DNA from: Phycisphaerae bacterium | GTDB taxonomy: Bacteria; Planctomycetota; Phycisphaerae; Phycisphaerales; SM1A02 | Assembly: GCA_002690755.1 (NCBI GenBank) | Contig: NZFT01000085.1 | Location: 32,386 to 37,650, forward strand | Direction: 5' to 3' | Length of the DNA: 5,265 nucleotides | Position numbers and translations under genes: made by a program | Shown here: piece after piece, positions 1-5,265 of the stretch | Position numbering within the stretch: position 1 is the stretch's first letter | Layout of the letters: each line of letters begins with the position of its first letter | The notes under the pieces: model-generated | Database searches by the model: none | What the model was told of the DNA's origin: nothing | The model's input: the letters and a program-made list of their open reading frames with translations, nothing else

Positions 1-111
1 CCGCAGGCCGCCGAGGCGGCCGGAGCCGATCGCCCATCCGACCACGCCCGCACCGGCGAGCACGAGCCCGACCGTCGCGATCGTCGCGATGCCGCGGGTC
101 CGACGGTTCAC
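1..111 (-). CDS. Membrane-anchored protein in the GspM/PilO position, 3'-truncated by window edge
   Basis: Thirty-seven codons run off the left edge. The start is GTG at 111, overlapping the gspL stop as GTGA, with GGAGG 6 nt upstream; the ATG at 113 is followed at once by TGA and cannot be used. The visible protein has a short basic N-terminus (MNRRTRG), a hydrophobic segment from about residue 8 to 29 (IATIATVGLVLAGAGVVGWA) and then a Gly/Arg-rich run. This fits a bitopic inner-membrane protein with a short cytoplasmic tail, as in GspM or PilO, and the position straight after gspL is the canonical gspM place. A secreted protein with an N-terminal signal peptide, or another platform protein such as GspC, cannot be excluded because almost the whole domain lies outside the window. 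The family is therefore inferred from gene order, not seen. Confidence 0.55.
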   Translation of the reverse strand, partial: MNRRTRGIATIATVGLVLAGAGVVGWAIGSGRLGGLR

Positions 112-1586
112 ATCCCACCTCCGTCGTCGTCCGACGCGGATTCGGCGCCGGGATCGAGCACCGTGGTTCTCATGATGAACCCGAAGGGATACGCGAGTCG
201 ACGTCCACCTTCGGCGTCGGCGCCGGTGGTCCGGAGCACGTAGCGATCGTCGGCGACGAGGACGTCCCGCAGATTCGCCGCGACATCACGACTCTCGCTC
301 TCGCCCTCGACGGCGATCCGCACACCGGAGTCGATGGAGAAGGTGTCATCCCCCCGATCGAAATCGGCATCCTTCGCATCCAGGGTTCCGCCGAACTCGT
401 CGAGCACGGTGCCGCCCGCCGCGAGCCCGGGGCCGGCGACCACCATCAGGTGTTCGATCCAGTCGGGCCGGACGCCGACCCACGCCTCGAGGTGTCCCGC
501 CCGAAGGGTGTCCCGCTTGTACCGCAGGTGTTCCTCCTTCGCGACGATCGCCTTGCCGAGCAGGTCCGCCGACTGCGCCTCGAGCGACGCGAGATCACGG
601 GTGCCGATGGTCCACCCGATGCCGCCCGCCACGATCGCGAGCCCCAGCGACGCGAGGACCCGCTGGCGGACGCGGGCCGCACGATCGGGCGCTTTTCGCG
701 GTGCGGTCAGGTCGACCTGGCGATCGGCGGAGACCGGAAGGAGCAGGCCGACCAGCGGCCAGACCCCTCGCATGTCCACGTCGGTCTGCACTCTTCGATC
801 ACCGATGAAACGCTGGGCCGTGAGGCCGGTGGCTTCGGAGATCTCCTCCACCGCGTCCGCGATCTGCTCGCCACCGAGGACCAGCAGCATCGGGGTCTCG
901 ATCTCGCCGGCGGAGACGCGGTAGCTCAGCCAGCTGCGGCGGATCTCGGGCACCAGTTCACGGGCGATGGGGCCCCCGGGCTCGACGCCTTCGATCGACA
1001 CGCCACGCGACCATCGAAGACGGCCCCGCTCGACGAGGCCGAGTTCGAATCCTTCGCCGGTGACGTCCAGAACCAGGGTGGGTTCCGCCGCGTCGGCCAG
1101 TCGCATCGCCCCGTGACATCGCGGCGCGACCCGAGCGACCCGCATGCCCGCGGCTTCGGCGATTCGCTCGATTCGTTCGATCTCCCGTCGCGGAACCGCC
1201 ACGGTCTCCACCACGAAACCGTCACCGCTCCGGTCGATGATCGAGAAGTCGATCACCGCGTCCTCCGCATCGATCGGCAGTTCGCGTTCCACCGCGAGCC
1301 GGACCATGTCCGGGAGTTCGTCCGGATCGTCGGTCGGCAGGGTCAGTCGCTTCAAGCTCGTGATGGATCGATCGAGGGCGAACACCGCCGGCCCGGGATC
1401 GATTCCCGCTCGTGCCATCGCGCTCGCGAGCATCGAGCCGACCGCCAACGGATCCTCCGCGTCCACCTCGGGCGGAATCGTCTCGAACAGCGTCGCCGCA
1501 AGGGTCGTGCGGCGACCCGACCGGATCTTGGCCACCCGCACCGCCCGGCGGCCGATGTCGACGGCGAGTTGGATCTTTCGGGCCAT
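108..1586 (-). CDS. gspL: GspL-like assembly platform protein with PilM-type ATPase-fold domain
   Basis: A 492-residue protein. The start at ATG 1586 is chosen because the first strand of the actin-like fold (KIQLAVDIGRRAVRVAKI) begins at residue 4; the frame is open farther upstream, but that part reads as an out-of-frame copy of the gspK tail. Residues 1-285 look like PilM: a phosphate-1-like DIG at 10-12, an SHS2-like segment at 95-154 (VRLAVERELPID ... VETVAVPRREIERI ... AEAAGMRVARVAP), a phosphate-2-like LVLDVTGEGFELGLV at 171-185, and an adenosine-type LLVLGGEQIADA at 234-245. VDLTAPRK (291-298) resembles the segment before the membrane helix in PilN/GspL. A single membrane helix spans about 310-328, then a coiled-coil-like stretch (330-362) and a periplasmic alpha/beta domain. 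This is GspL topology, equal to a PilM-PilN fusion. It should connect the secretion ATPase GspE to the pseudopilus platform. A weak GAGAG lies 8 nt upstream of the start. The stop overlaps the next start (GTGA). Confidence 0.8.
   Translation of the reverse strand: MARKIQLAVDIGRRAVRVAKIRSGRRTTLAATLFETIPPEVDAEDPLAVGSMLASAMARAGIDPGPAVFALDRSITSLKRLTLPTDDPDELPDMVRLAVERELPIDAEDAVIDFSIIDRSGDGFVVETVAVPRREIERIERIAEAAGMRVARVAPRCHGAMRLADAAEPTLVLDVTGEGFELGLVERGRLRWSRGVSIEGVEPGGPIARELVPEIRRSWLSYRVSAGEIETPMLLVLGGEQIADAVEEISEATGLTAQRFIGDRRVQTDVDMRGVWPLVGLLLPVSADRQVDLTAPRKAPDRAARVRQRVLASLGLAIVAGGIGWTIGTRDLASLEAQSADLLGKAIVAKEEHLRYKRDTLRAGHLEAWVGVRPDWIEHLMVVAGPGLAAGGTVLDEFGGTLDAKDADFDRGDDTFSIDSGVRIAVEGESESRDVAANLRDVLVADDRYVLRTTGADAEGGRRLAYPFGFIMRTTVLDPGAESASDDDGGGM
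118..122 (-). promoter_or_regulatory. Ribosome-binding site of the gspM-position gene
   Basis: GGAGG on the minus strand, 6 nt before the GTG at 111. It lies within the codons for the Asp/Gly-rich C-terminus of the GspL-like protein. It decides the start of the downstream gene, since the only nearby ATG is followed by a stop. Confidence 0.75.
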
Positions 1587-1635
1587 GCGGAGCACTCTCG
1601 GGGAAGACGACGAAGGGCGAGGGGGTAAACCGATC

Positions 1636-3354
1636 CTACCTGCCTCCGGTTGCGGGCCGCCAACGGCCACCGGGACCTCGATCTCCATTTCGGTCGACCG
1701 GCGGCGACGATCCGGTCCCCGAATCGGGCCCGTCCCGGAAAGGATCCGGGACGTCGAAGGCGGACACCGGATCGTCGAACAGCGATGAATCGTCGTCGAA
1801 CAACGAGCGCTCGCCATCGAACATCGACGATTCCTCGTCGAACATCGACCCATCGTCGAACAGCGACGGATCGTCGCCGAACAAGGGTGCATCACCGAAC
1901 CGGTCGTCCGGCGGGGCGTCCGCCGCCGCTTCCTCGGCGTCGATCATCGGACCGTCCGCATCCTCGGCCCCGATCCCCACCATCCGCGCCGCCAGCTCCA
2001 GCATCGTCACGTCGCGGAGTTCCACCACGCGGGGCGGCACCGAACCGCAGTCGAGCACGACCTCCCAGGCCGTGGGCGTCTCGAGACCTTCATCCGCACC
2101 TTCCAATTCGATTCCCACCGCGATGACGAATCGCCAGACCGTGGAACGCGTGGTGATCCGGTCCGCGACCTCGTCCCAGATCGCCGGCTCCACCAGTCCC
2201 TCCTCCACCGGCCAGAGCCGACTGAACCGTCGGTCGACCGCGAGGGAATCTCGTCGAGCCGCGATCGCGGTGGCGAGCGGCGGATCGATCCCTTCGACCG
2301 ACTGCATCGCCGCGACGCTCGCGGTGTTGATGTCGAGCAGCCCGTTGCGCCACGCACCGGGATCACGCGCGATCGCATCCAGGGCGAGCCCGGAATCGGC
2401 CCCGTCCTCACGGACCGCCCGTCGAAGTCGCGACATCGGACCACCCGACGCCGGGATCTCCGGATCGCGGTCATCCTCGGCATCCGATGCATTCCGATCA
2501 TTCCGACCACCTTCCCGGTCGCGGTTCGCCGCCGCATCGACTCCACCCCCGAGGAAACGCTCGAGCAACCGGACCGTCGCCGGATCCTCGATGCCCGCGT
2601 CGGCGACCGCCTCGGGCTCGGCTCGATCGGGATCGAGTCGGGACGATCCATCGAAGCGGACATCGGGCTCGAAGGCGTTCACCGTGAACAGATCGGCCAG
2701 TCCCCGGACGTCGCCGCCGAGATCGGCGTCGAGTCGCTCGAGAATCCGTTCACCGGTCGAGGATTCCTCGGCATCCACCCGCGAGAGGATCCGGATCTCG
2801 TCGAGCGGGCCCAGCATCCGTTCCGGGGTGAAGGCCACGTCACCCTTCAACGAAAGCAGATCGAGCACCGATTCGAACCGCCCGCCCGGGCGTGCATCCC
2901 GCGCCGCGACGATGGTCCGGGCCTCCACCATGCTGACCAGTCCGGTGTCCGCGATTCCCTCCGCGTCGACGCCGTTCAGATCGATCCGACCGGCCTCCGC
3001 CACGAGTCGAGCGCCACCCGGACCCACCGGAAGCAGCATCGCCACGCCGATCCGGGCGTTGTTCCCCGTCTCCAGCTCCAGGATCTCGATGCGGGCGGGC
3101 AGCTCCGGCGTCTCACCGCGGAGCATGGCCGGACGGGACTGCGCCAGTTCGGTCGCCACCGCGCGGATCGCGCTGCGGGCGAGAAGCCTCGACTGCTCCA
3201 GATCTTCGGCGGCGCCGAGGCTCGCGACGTCGGATCGAACGAGATGAATCACCCCGAGCGCGACGATCATGATGCCCATCCCGATCAGCAACACCGCGAC
3301 CAGGGCGACCCCGTGGCGATTCGACCATCCTCGTTTCGAATGACGACGAATCAC
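1636..3354 (-). CDS. gspK: GspK minor pseudopilin (tip), oversized with C-terminal Phe-repeat tail
   Basis: A 572-residue protein starting at GTG 3354, chosen because the codon overlaps the gspJ stop as GTGA, has GGAGG 7 nt upstream, and places a normal leader before the signal. Leader MIRRHSKRGWSNRHG precedes VALVAVLLIGMGIMIVALGV (about 16-37), with likely cleavage Gly15|Val16. The +5 residue is Ala, not Glu; lack of Glu5 is a hallmark of GspK. Two SAM-like/helix-hairpin-helix segments follow, as in known GspK: RIDLNGVD...ARTIVAARD...F.SVLDLL (about 123-168) and LLDINTASVAAMQSVEGID...ATAIAARR (about 339-368). The region between them is long and includes a charged low-complexity part (about 230-305). 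After the closing strand at about 405-417, residues from about 465 form an acidic, probably disordered tail with nine regularly spaced Phe (486-539). Typical GspK is near 300-330 residues, so this one is greatly enlarged. GspK caps the pseudopilus with I and J. The stop is TAG, 49 nt before the next gene. Confidence 0.88.
   Translation of the reverse strand: MIRRHSKRGWSNRHGVALVAVLLIGMGIMIVALGVIHLVRSDVASLGAAEDLEQSRLLARSAIRAVATELAQSRPAMLRGETPELPARIEILELETGNNARIGVAMLLPVGPGGARLVAEAGRIDLNGVDAEGIADTGLVSMVEARTIVAARDARPGGRFESVLDLLSLKGDVAFTPERMLGPLDEIRILSRVDAEESSTGERILERLDADLGGDVRGLADLFTVNAFEPDVRFDGSSRLDPDRAEPEAVADAGIEDPATVRLLERFLGGGVDAAANRDREGGRNDRNASDAEDDRDPEIPASGGPMSRLRRAVREDGADSGLALDAIARDPGAWRNGLLDINTASVAAMQSVEGIDPPLATAIAARRDSLAVDRRFSRLWPVEEGLVEPAIWDEVADRITTRSTVWRFVIAVGIELEGADEGLETPTAWEVVLDCGSVPPRVVELRDVTMLELAARMVGIGAEDADGPMIDAEEAAADAPPDDRFGDAPLFGDDPSLFDDGSMFDEESSMFDGERSLFDDDSSLFDDPVSAFDVPDPFRDGPDSGTGSSPPVDRNGDRGPGGRWRPATGGR
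1738..1899 (-). repeat. Imperfect 18/21-bp in-frame tandem repeat in gspK
   Basis: On the plus strand the core tcgtcgaac and close variants recur with ends near 1780, 1801, 1822, 1843, 1861, 1882 and 1900, that is, steps of 21, 21, 21, 18, 21 and 18 bp; a degenerate copy sits near 1759. In the gspK frame each unit encodes Ser/Pro-[Leu/Met/Ala]-Phe-[Asp/Gly]-Asp/Glu-x-x. The Phe residues fall at 486, 492, 499, 505, 512, 519, 526, 533 and 539, all as TTC. All steps are multiples of three, so copy-number change would keep the frame. Copies differ at many positions, so this is an old or selected array rather than a fresh duplication. Confidence 0.85.
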
Positions 3355-4136
3355 GATCCGTCCTCCCCCGCCATGCCGAGCCGTTCGACCGGCACCGCGT
3401 CGAGAATCGAGACCACACGGACGTGATCGGGGGCCGGCAACGGATCGTCGGACTCGAGAATCGTCCCGATCTCGAACGCCTCGATCGACTCGTCGAGACC
3501 GACGTCGAGTGGGGCGTCGCTCCGATCGATCGTCGACTCGTCGTCGAGCTCCGGTTCGGGAATCCACGCCGGCCACGCGGCATCAGGCCACGGCGTCGTC
3601 CAGATGGAACACTCGATCGCCACCGGCAATCCCGATGCGTCGCTGTTCCAGGACGCCGACCATTCCCGACCGTCGTGATATCGAAATCGGATCGCGAAGA
3701 GTTCGGTGACCAGGGTCTCCGTGACACCGTCATCCTCGTCCCGCACCACCAGTTCGCCGTCGCGGAACGCCAGCTCCACCGCGTGCCGATCCTGGACCGG
3801 CGAGATGCCCGTCGCGGGATCGCCGAGCCGCGTCGTCGCCACGCCGCTTCGGGCGATGCGGATCGAGGTCGAATCGCCCGTGACTCCGGCTTCGCCGTCG
3901 AGCCCGGTCGCGACCGCCGCATCCGCGGATCTTGCGAGCAGTTCGAGCGCCGCCGCGATGCCTTCGGTTCGGATCATCGAACGTCGCACCCGCGTCCGCG
4001 CGTCGACCAGATCGTCGAACACCCGGGTCATCGTCGCGAACAGCAGGATGATGATCGCCAGCGCGAGCAGGACCTCGAGCAGGGTGAAACCGCGGCCGGA
4101 ACGAGGGACGCGAGTCGAACGGTGGAGCCGATTCAT
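3351..4136 (-). CDS. gspJ: GspJ minor pseudopilin
   Basis: A 261-residue protein with basic leader MNRLHRSTRVPRSGRG, then FTLLEVLLALAIIILLFATM: a textbook prepilin signal with cleavage Gly16|Phe17 and Glu21 at +5. The N-terminal helix runs to about residue 70. Residues 117-135 and 145-178 give the GspJ beta sheet; FRYHDGREWSASW followed by GLPVAIECSIW is the characteristic GspJ pattern of a Tyr/Asp-Gly-Trp strand, then a Leu-Pro-x-Ala strand. A strand at 236-246 (PDHVRVVSILD) closes the domain. Between residues 179 and 235 lies an insertion with four Trp (179, 183, 188, 191) and then an acidic stretch, which makes the protein longer than the usual roughly 200 residues. GspJ pairs with GspI and GspK in the pseudopilus tip. 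ATG overlaps the gspI stop as ATGA, with GGAGG 7 nt upstream. Its own stop overlaps the gspK GTG start. Confidence 0.88.
   Translation of the reverse strand: MNRLHRSTRVPRSGRGFTLLEVLLALAIIILLFATMTRVFDDLVDARTRVRRSMIRTEGIAAALELLARSADAAVATGLDGEAGVTGDSTSIRIARSGVATTRLGDPATGISPVQDRHAVELAFRDGELVVRDEDDGVTETLVTELFAIRFRYHDGREWSASWNSDASGLPVAIECSIWTTPWPDAAWPAWIPEPELDDESTIDRSDAPLDVGLDESIEAFEIGTILESDDPLPAPDHVRVVSILDAVPVERLGMAGEDGS
3362..3366 (-). promoter_or_regulatory. Ribosome-binding site of gspK
   Basis: GGAGG on the minus strand, 7 nt before the GTG at 3354, inside the codons for the last residues of GspJ (AGEDGS). It supports the GTG start of gspK over an upstream ATG at 3576. That longer frame would add 74 Arg-rich residues before the prepilin leader and overlap gspJ by more than 200 nt. 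Confidence 0.75.
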
Positions 4137-4633
4137 GGCCGGACCTCCACCTCGGAGGTCGAAGGCGGGGAGTCGGTCTCGACGTCTCCCTCGCCGTCTC
4201 CATCCACACCGGGGACGTCCGGCACCAACGCCACCAGACGCGCCAACCGACGCGGTTCGATCAAGGGCGACGGATCGACCTCCTCTTCGTAGACGCTCAC
4301 CATCACGCGGACGAGTCCGTCGAAATCGGACGGTCCGGCCTCCATCTCCAGACGCAACGGTGAAGGCTCGGCGTCGAACGCGGATGCGTCATCCCCCGCG
4401 TCGACCTCGCCCACCGCCCACGGAGAAACGAGTCCCGCCTCGATCTCGGCGATTCGACTGGTCGCGAGCCCGACCGCCACCAGCCGGAGGCGGGCCCGCT
4501 CGGCGGCGGCGATGCCGTCGCGGACCGCGGCGAGGGAGAACGTCGCGACGCCGACGAAGATGGCCACCGCGACAAGCGTCTCGAGGAGGAGCCCGCCACG
4601 CCGAGCAACGATGCCGCGGCCTCGCCGCATCAC
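4133..4633 (-). CDS. gspI: GspI minor pseudopilin
   Basis: A 166-residue protein with a short basic leader (MMRRGRGIVARRGG), then LLLETLVAVAIFVG, which is a class III prepilin signal followed by the hydrophobic N-terminal helix (about residues 15-37). Glu18 would be the conserved Glu+5, placing prepilin peptidase cleavage at Gly13|Gly14, so the mature protein would begin with Gly rather than the usual Phe or Met. The helix continues to an Ala-rich segment at 52-66 (VAVGLATSRIAEIEA), typical of GspI, and a strand at 107-114 (LVRVMVSV) matches the family's C-terminal sheet. The last 25 residues are acidic and Ser/Pro-rich, an addition to the usual length of about 120-130 residues. The start is GTG at 4633, overlapping the upstream TGA as GTGA; an ATG one codon later (4630) is equally possible. 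A GGGGGA at 4640-4645 could be a weak ribosome-binding site. In T2SS, GspI nucleates the tip complex with GspJ and GspK, whose genes follow directly. Confidence 0.85.
   Translation of the reverse strand: MMRRGRGIVARRGGLLLETLVAVAIFVGVATFSLAAVRDGIAAAERARLRLVAVGLATSRIAEIEAGLVSPWAVGEVDAGDDASAFDAEPSPLRLEMEAGPSDFDGLVRVMVSVYEEEVDPSPLIEPRRLARLVALVPDVPGVDGDGEGDVETDSPPSTSEVEVRP
4144..4148 (-). promoter_or_regulatory. Ribosome-binding site of gspJ
   Basis: GGAGG on the minus strand, 7 nt before the ATG at 4136, inside the 3' end of gspI. It supports translational coupling at the ATGA overlap. Confidence 0.7.
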
Positions 4634-5265
4634 CGCCGGTCCCCCGCTTCGAGGTCGTCGCCCGAGCCGAGGGTGCCGAAGTCGTCCGGTTCCGCCCCGT
4701 CGCCGGGGCGCTCCGGATCGTCCATGTCATCCATGTCCCGGACCGCGTCGTCGAAGGGGTCGGAATCACCCGCGGCCGTCGCGGCGCCGAATTCGAAGGT
4801 CGAGCGGCCGCTCCAGGGATCGATGGTCCAGCGACGATCACCGCGCGAGGATTCGAGCACCGCCGGCGTCGTGGTCACCGAAGTTCCGTCGGGAAAGAAG
4901 ACCGCCAGCCGCACCGGGCCGGGCCACGGATCCTCCAGGTCATCGAATTCATCGGGGTCGTCGAGCCGGAACGACTCCCCGTCAGCCGGTTCGAATCCCA
5001 GCGATGCGAACGGGTCGGCGTCGTCGAAGGTCGCCGCGTCGTCCGCGGTCGCCGGCGGTACCAGCCGGCCGTCCTCCAGATCGTGTCGTGCCCAGGCGGA
5101 CGCGAACCGCCGCGGATCGTCGGCATCCTCCCGGTCCTCGCCGACGAGCATTTCATCGAGCCCACCGGACCGGGGCGTCCCCCCTTCATCGAGCCGATCG
5201 ACGTCCAACCGCCTCGCCTCCACTCGTCGTCCGTCCGCGTCGATCAGGACCTCGACCGGAACGCC
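4630..5265 (-). CDS. gspH: GspH-like minor pseudopilin, 5'-truncated by window edge
   Basis: The reading frame is open to the right edge, so the N-terminal prepilin signal and helix are not visible; 211 residues are in the window. The first visible residues (GVPVEVLIDADGRRVEARRL) look like a beta hairpin. Residues 118-127 (VRLAVFFPDG) and 146-154 (WTIDPWSGR) match the C-terminal strands of GspH/FimT-type pseudopilins, where an F-x-PDG strand is followed by a strand ending in a Gly turn. Between and after these are acidic low-complexity stretches: about residues 80-115, rich in DD, DPF and DEF, and a tail of about 45 residues rich in Asp. In T2SS, GspH is a minor pseudopilin of the periplasmic pseudopilus. 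Position immediately before gspI fits the canonical G-H-I-J-K order. The stop overlaps the gspI start. A GTG at 5221-5223 could be mistaken for the start, but coding continues upstream without a break. The fold is a pattern match and the H assignment leans on gene order; a generic prepilin-type protein is the alternative. Confidence 0.66.
   Translation of the reverse strand, partial: GVPVEVLIDADGRRVEARRLDVDRLDEGGTPRSGGLDEMLVGEDREDADDPRRFASAWARHDLEDGRLVPPATADDAATFDDADPFASLGFEPADGESFRLDDPDEFDDLEDPWPGPVRLAVFFPDGTSVTTTPAVLESSRGDRRWTIDPWSGRSTFEFGAATAAGDSDPFDDAVRDMDDMDDPERPGDGAEPDDFGTLGSGDDLEAGDRR

Noticed and set aside
6..21. Perfect 7-bp inverted repeat (GGCCGCC, 2-nt spacer, GGCGGCC), possible terminator or operator
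   Set aside because: It lies inside the coding sequence of the partial gene, has no T-run and a tiny loop, and is expected by chance at this G+C.
450..1628. Plus-strand open frame of 392 codons antisense to the GspL-like gene
   Set aside because: It is rich in Arg, Asp and His without domain pattern; the minus strand here encodes a clear PilM-type fold and membrane helix.
1587..1895. N-terminal extension of the GspL-like gene up to 1895
   Set aside because: Its upstream part is an Arg-Cys-Ser-Thr repeat, which is the gspK tandem repeat read in another frame; the fold begins right after ATG 1586.
1738..1899. CRISPR array
   Set aside because: Units are only 18-21 bp with no unique spacers and are in frame within gspK, so this is a protein-coding minisatellite.
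1738..1899. Resemblance of D-x-F and DPF motifs to eukaryotic clathrin-adaptor binding motifs, tempting because planctomycetes have coat-like proteins
   Set aside because: Very short motifs in an acidic tail recur easily by chance or composition, and a periplasmic pseudopilin would not meet a cytosolic adaptor.
1412..3247. Plus-strand open frame of 611 codons antisense to gspK and the start of gspL
   Set aside because: It is Ser/Arg/Pro/Ala-rich with no recognisable domain, and lies opposite a well-supported gspK. High G+C keeps antisense frames open; I treat it as a shadow.
3423..4292. Plus-strand open frame of 289 codons antisense to gspJ and gspI
   Set aside because: The composition is that of a shadow, and both minus-strand genes have unmistakable prepilin signals.
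5221..5223. GTG as the true start of the GspH-like gene
   Set aside because: The frame is open from here to the window edge, and the upstream residues (GVPVEVLIDADG) continue a beta hairpin; no prepilin signal follows the GTG.

Overview
The window is a GC-rich (roughly two-thirds G+C by eye), almost fully coding segment. Every gene I can support lies on the minus strand, so it reads from the right edge to the left. Protein style suggests a planctomycete, possibly a Phycisphaerae-type bacterium: Arg/Asp-rich proteins, acidic low-complexity tails, TCG/CGA/GATC-rich codon use, and a PilM-type gene next to pseudopilin genes. That placement is an inference; there is no rRNA or marker gene to confirm it.

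The content is the minor-pseudopilin and assembly-platform part of a type II secretion system (T2SS) or closely related type IV filament machine, in the classical H-I-J-K-L-(M) order. From right to left: the 3' part of a GspH-like pseudopilin gene (4630-5265, 5' end outside the window); gspI (4133-4633); gspJ (3351-4136); an unusually large gspK (1636-3354); a GspL-like gene with a PilM-type cytoplasmic half and a membrane-anchored periplasmic half (108-1586); and the first 37 codons of a membrane-anchored protein in the gspM/pilO position (1-111).

Four of the five junctions are 4-nt start/stop overlaps (GTGA or ATGA). Three of these have a GGAGG ribosome-binding site inside the end of the preceding gene. 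This points to one transcript with translational coupling, whose promoter lies beyond the right edge. Only gspK to gspL has a gap (49 nt). No intergenic stretch is long enough to hold an obvious promoter, terminator or RNA gene, and I see no mobile element, tRNA, rRNA or CRISPR.

Together the genes would build the tip of a periplasmic pseudopilus (H, I, J, K) and link it to the inner-membrane platform (L, M). The unusual parts are family-specific additions. The GspK C-terminus carries an array of nine phenylalanines spaced 6 or 7 residues apart in an acidic Ser/Asp background, encoded by an imperfect 18/21-bp tandem repeat. The GspH-like protein has related Phe/Asp-rich acidic segments. GspJ carries a Trp-rich, acidic insertion. 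The GATC tetranucleotide is strongly over-represented across the window.
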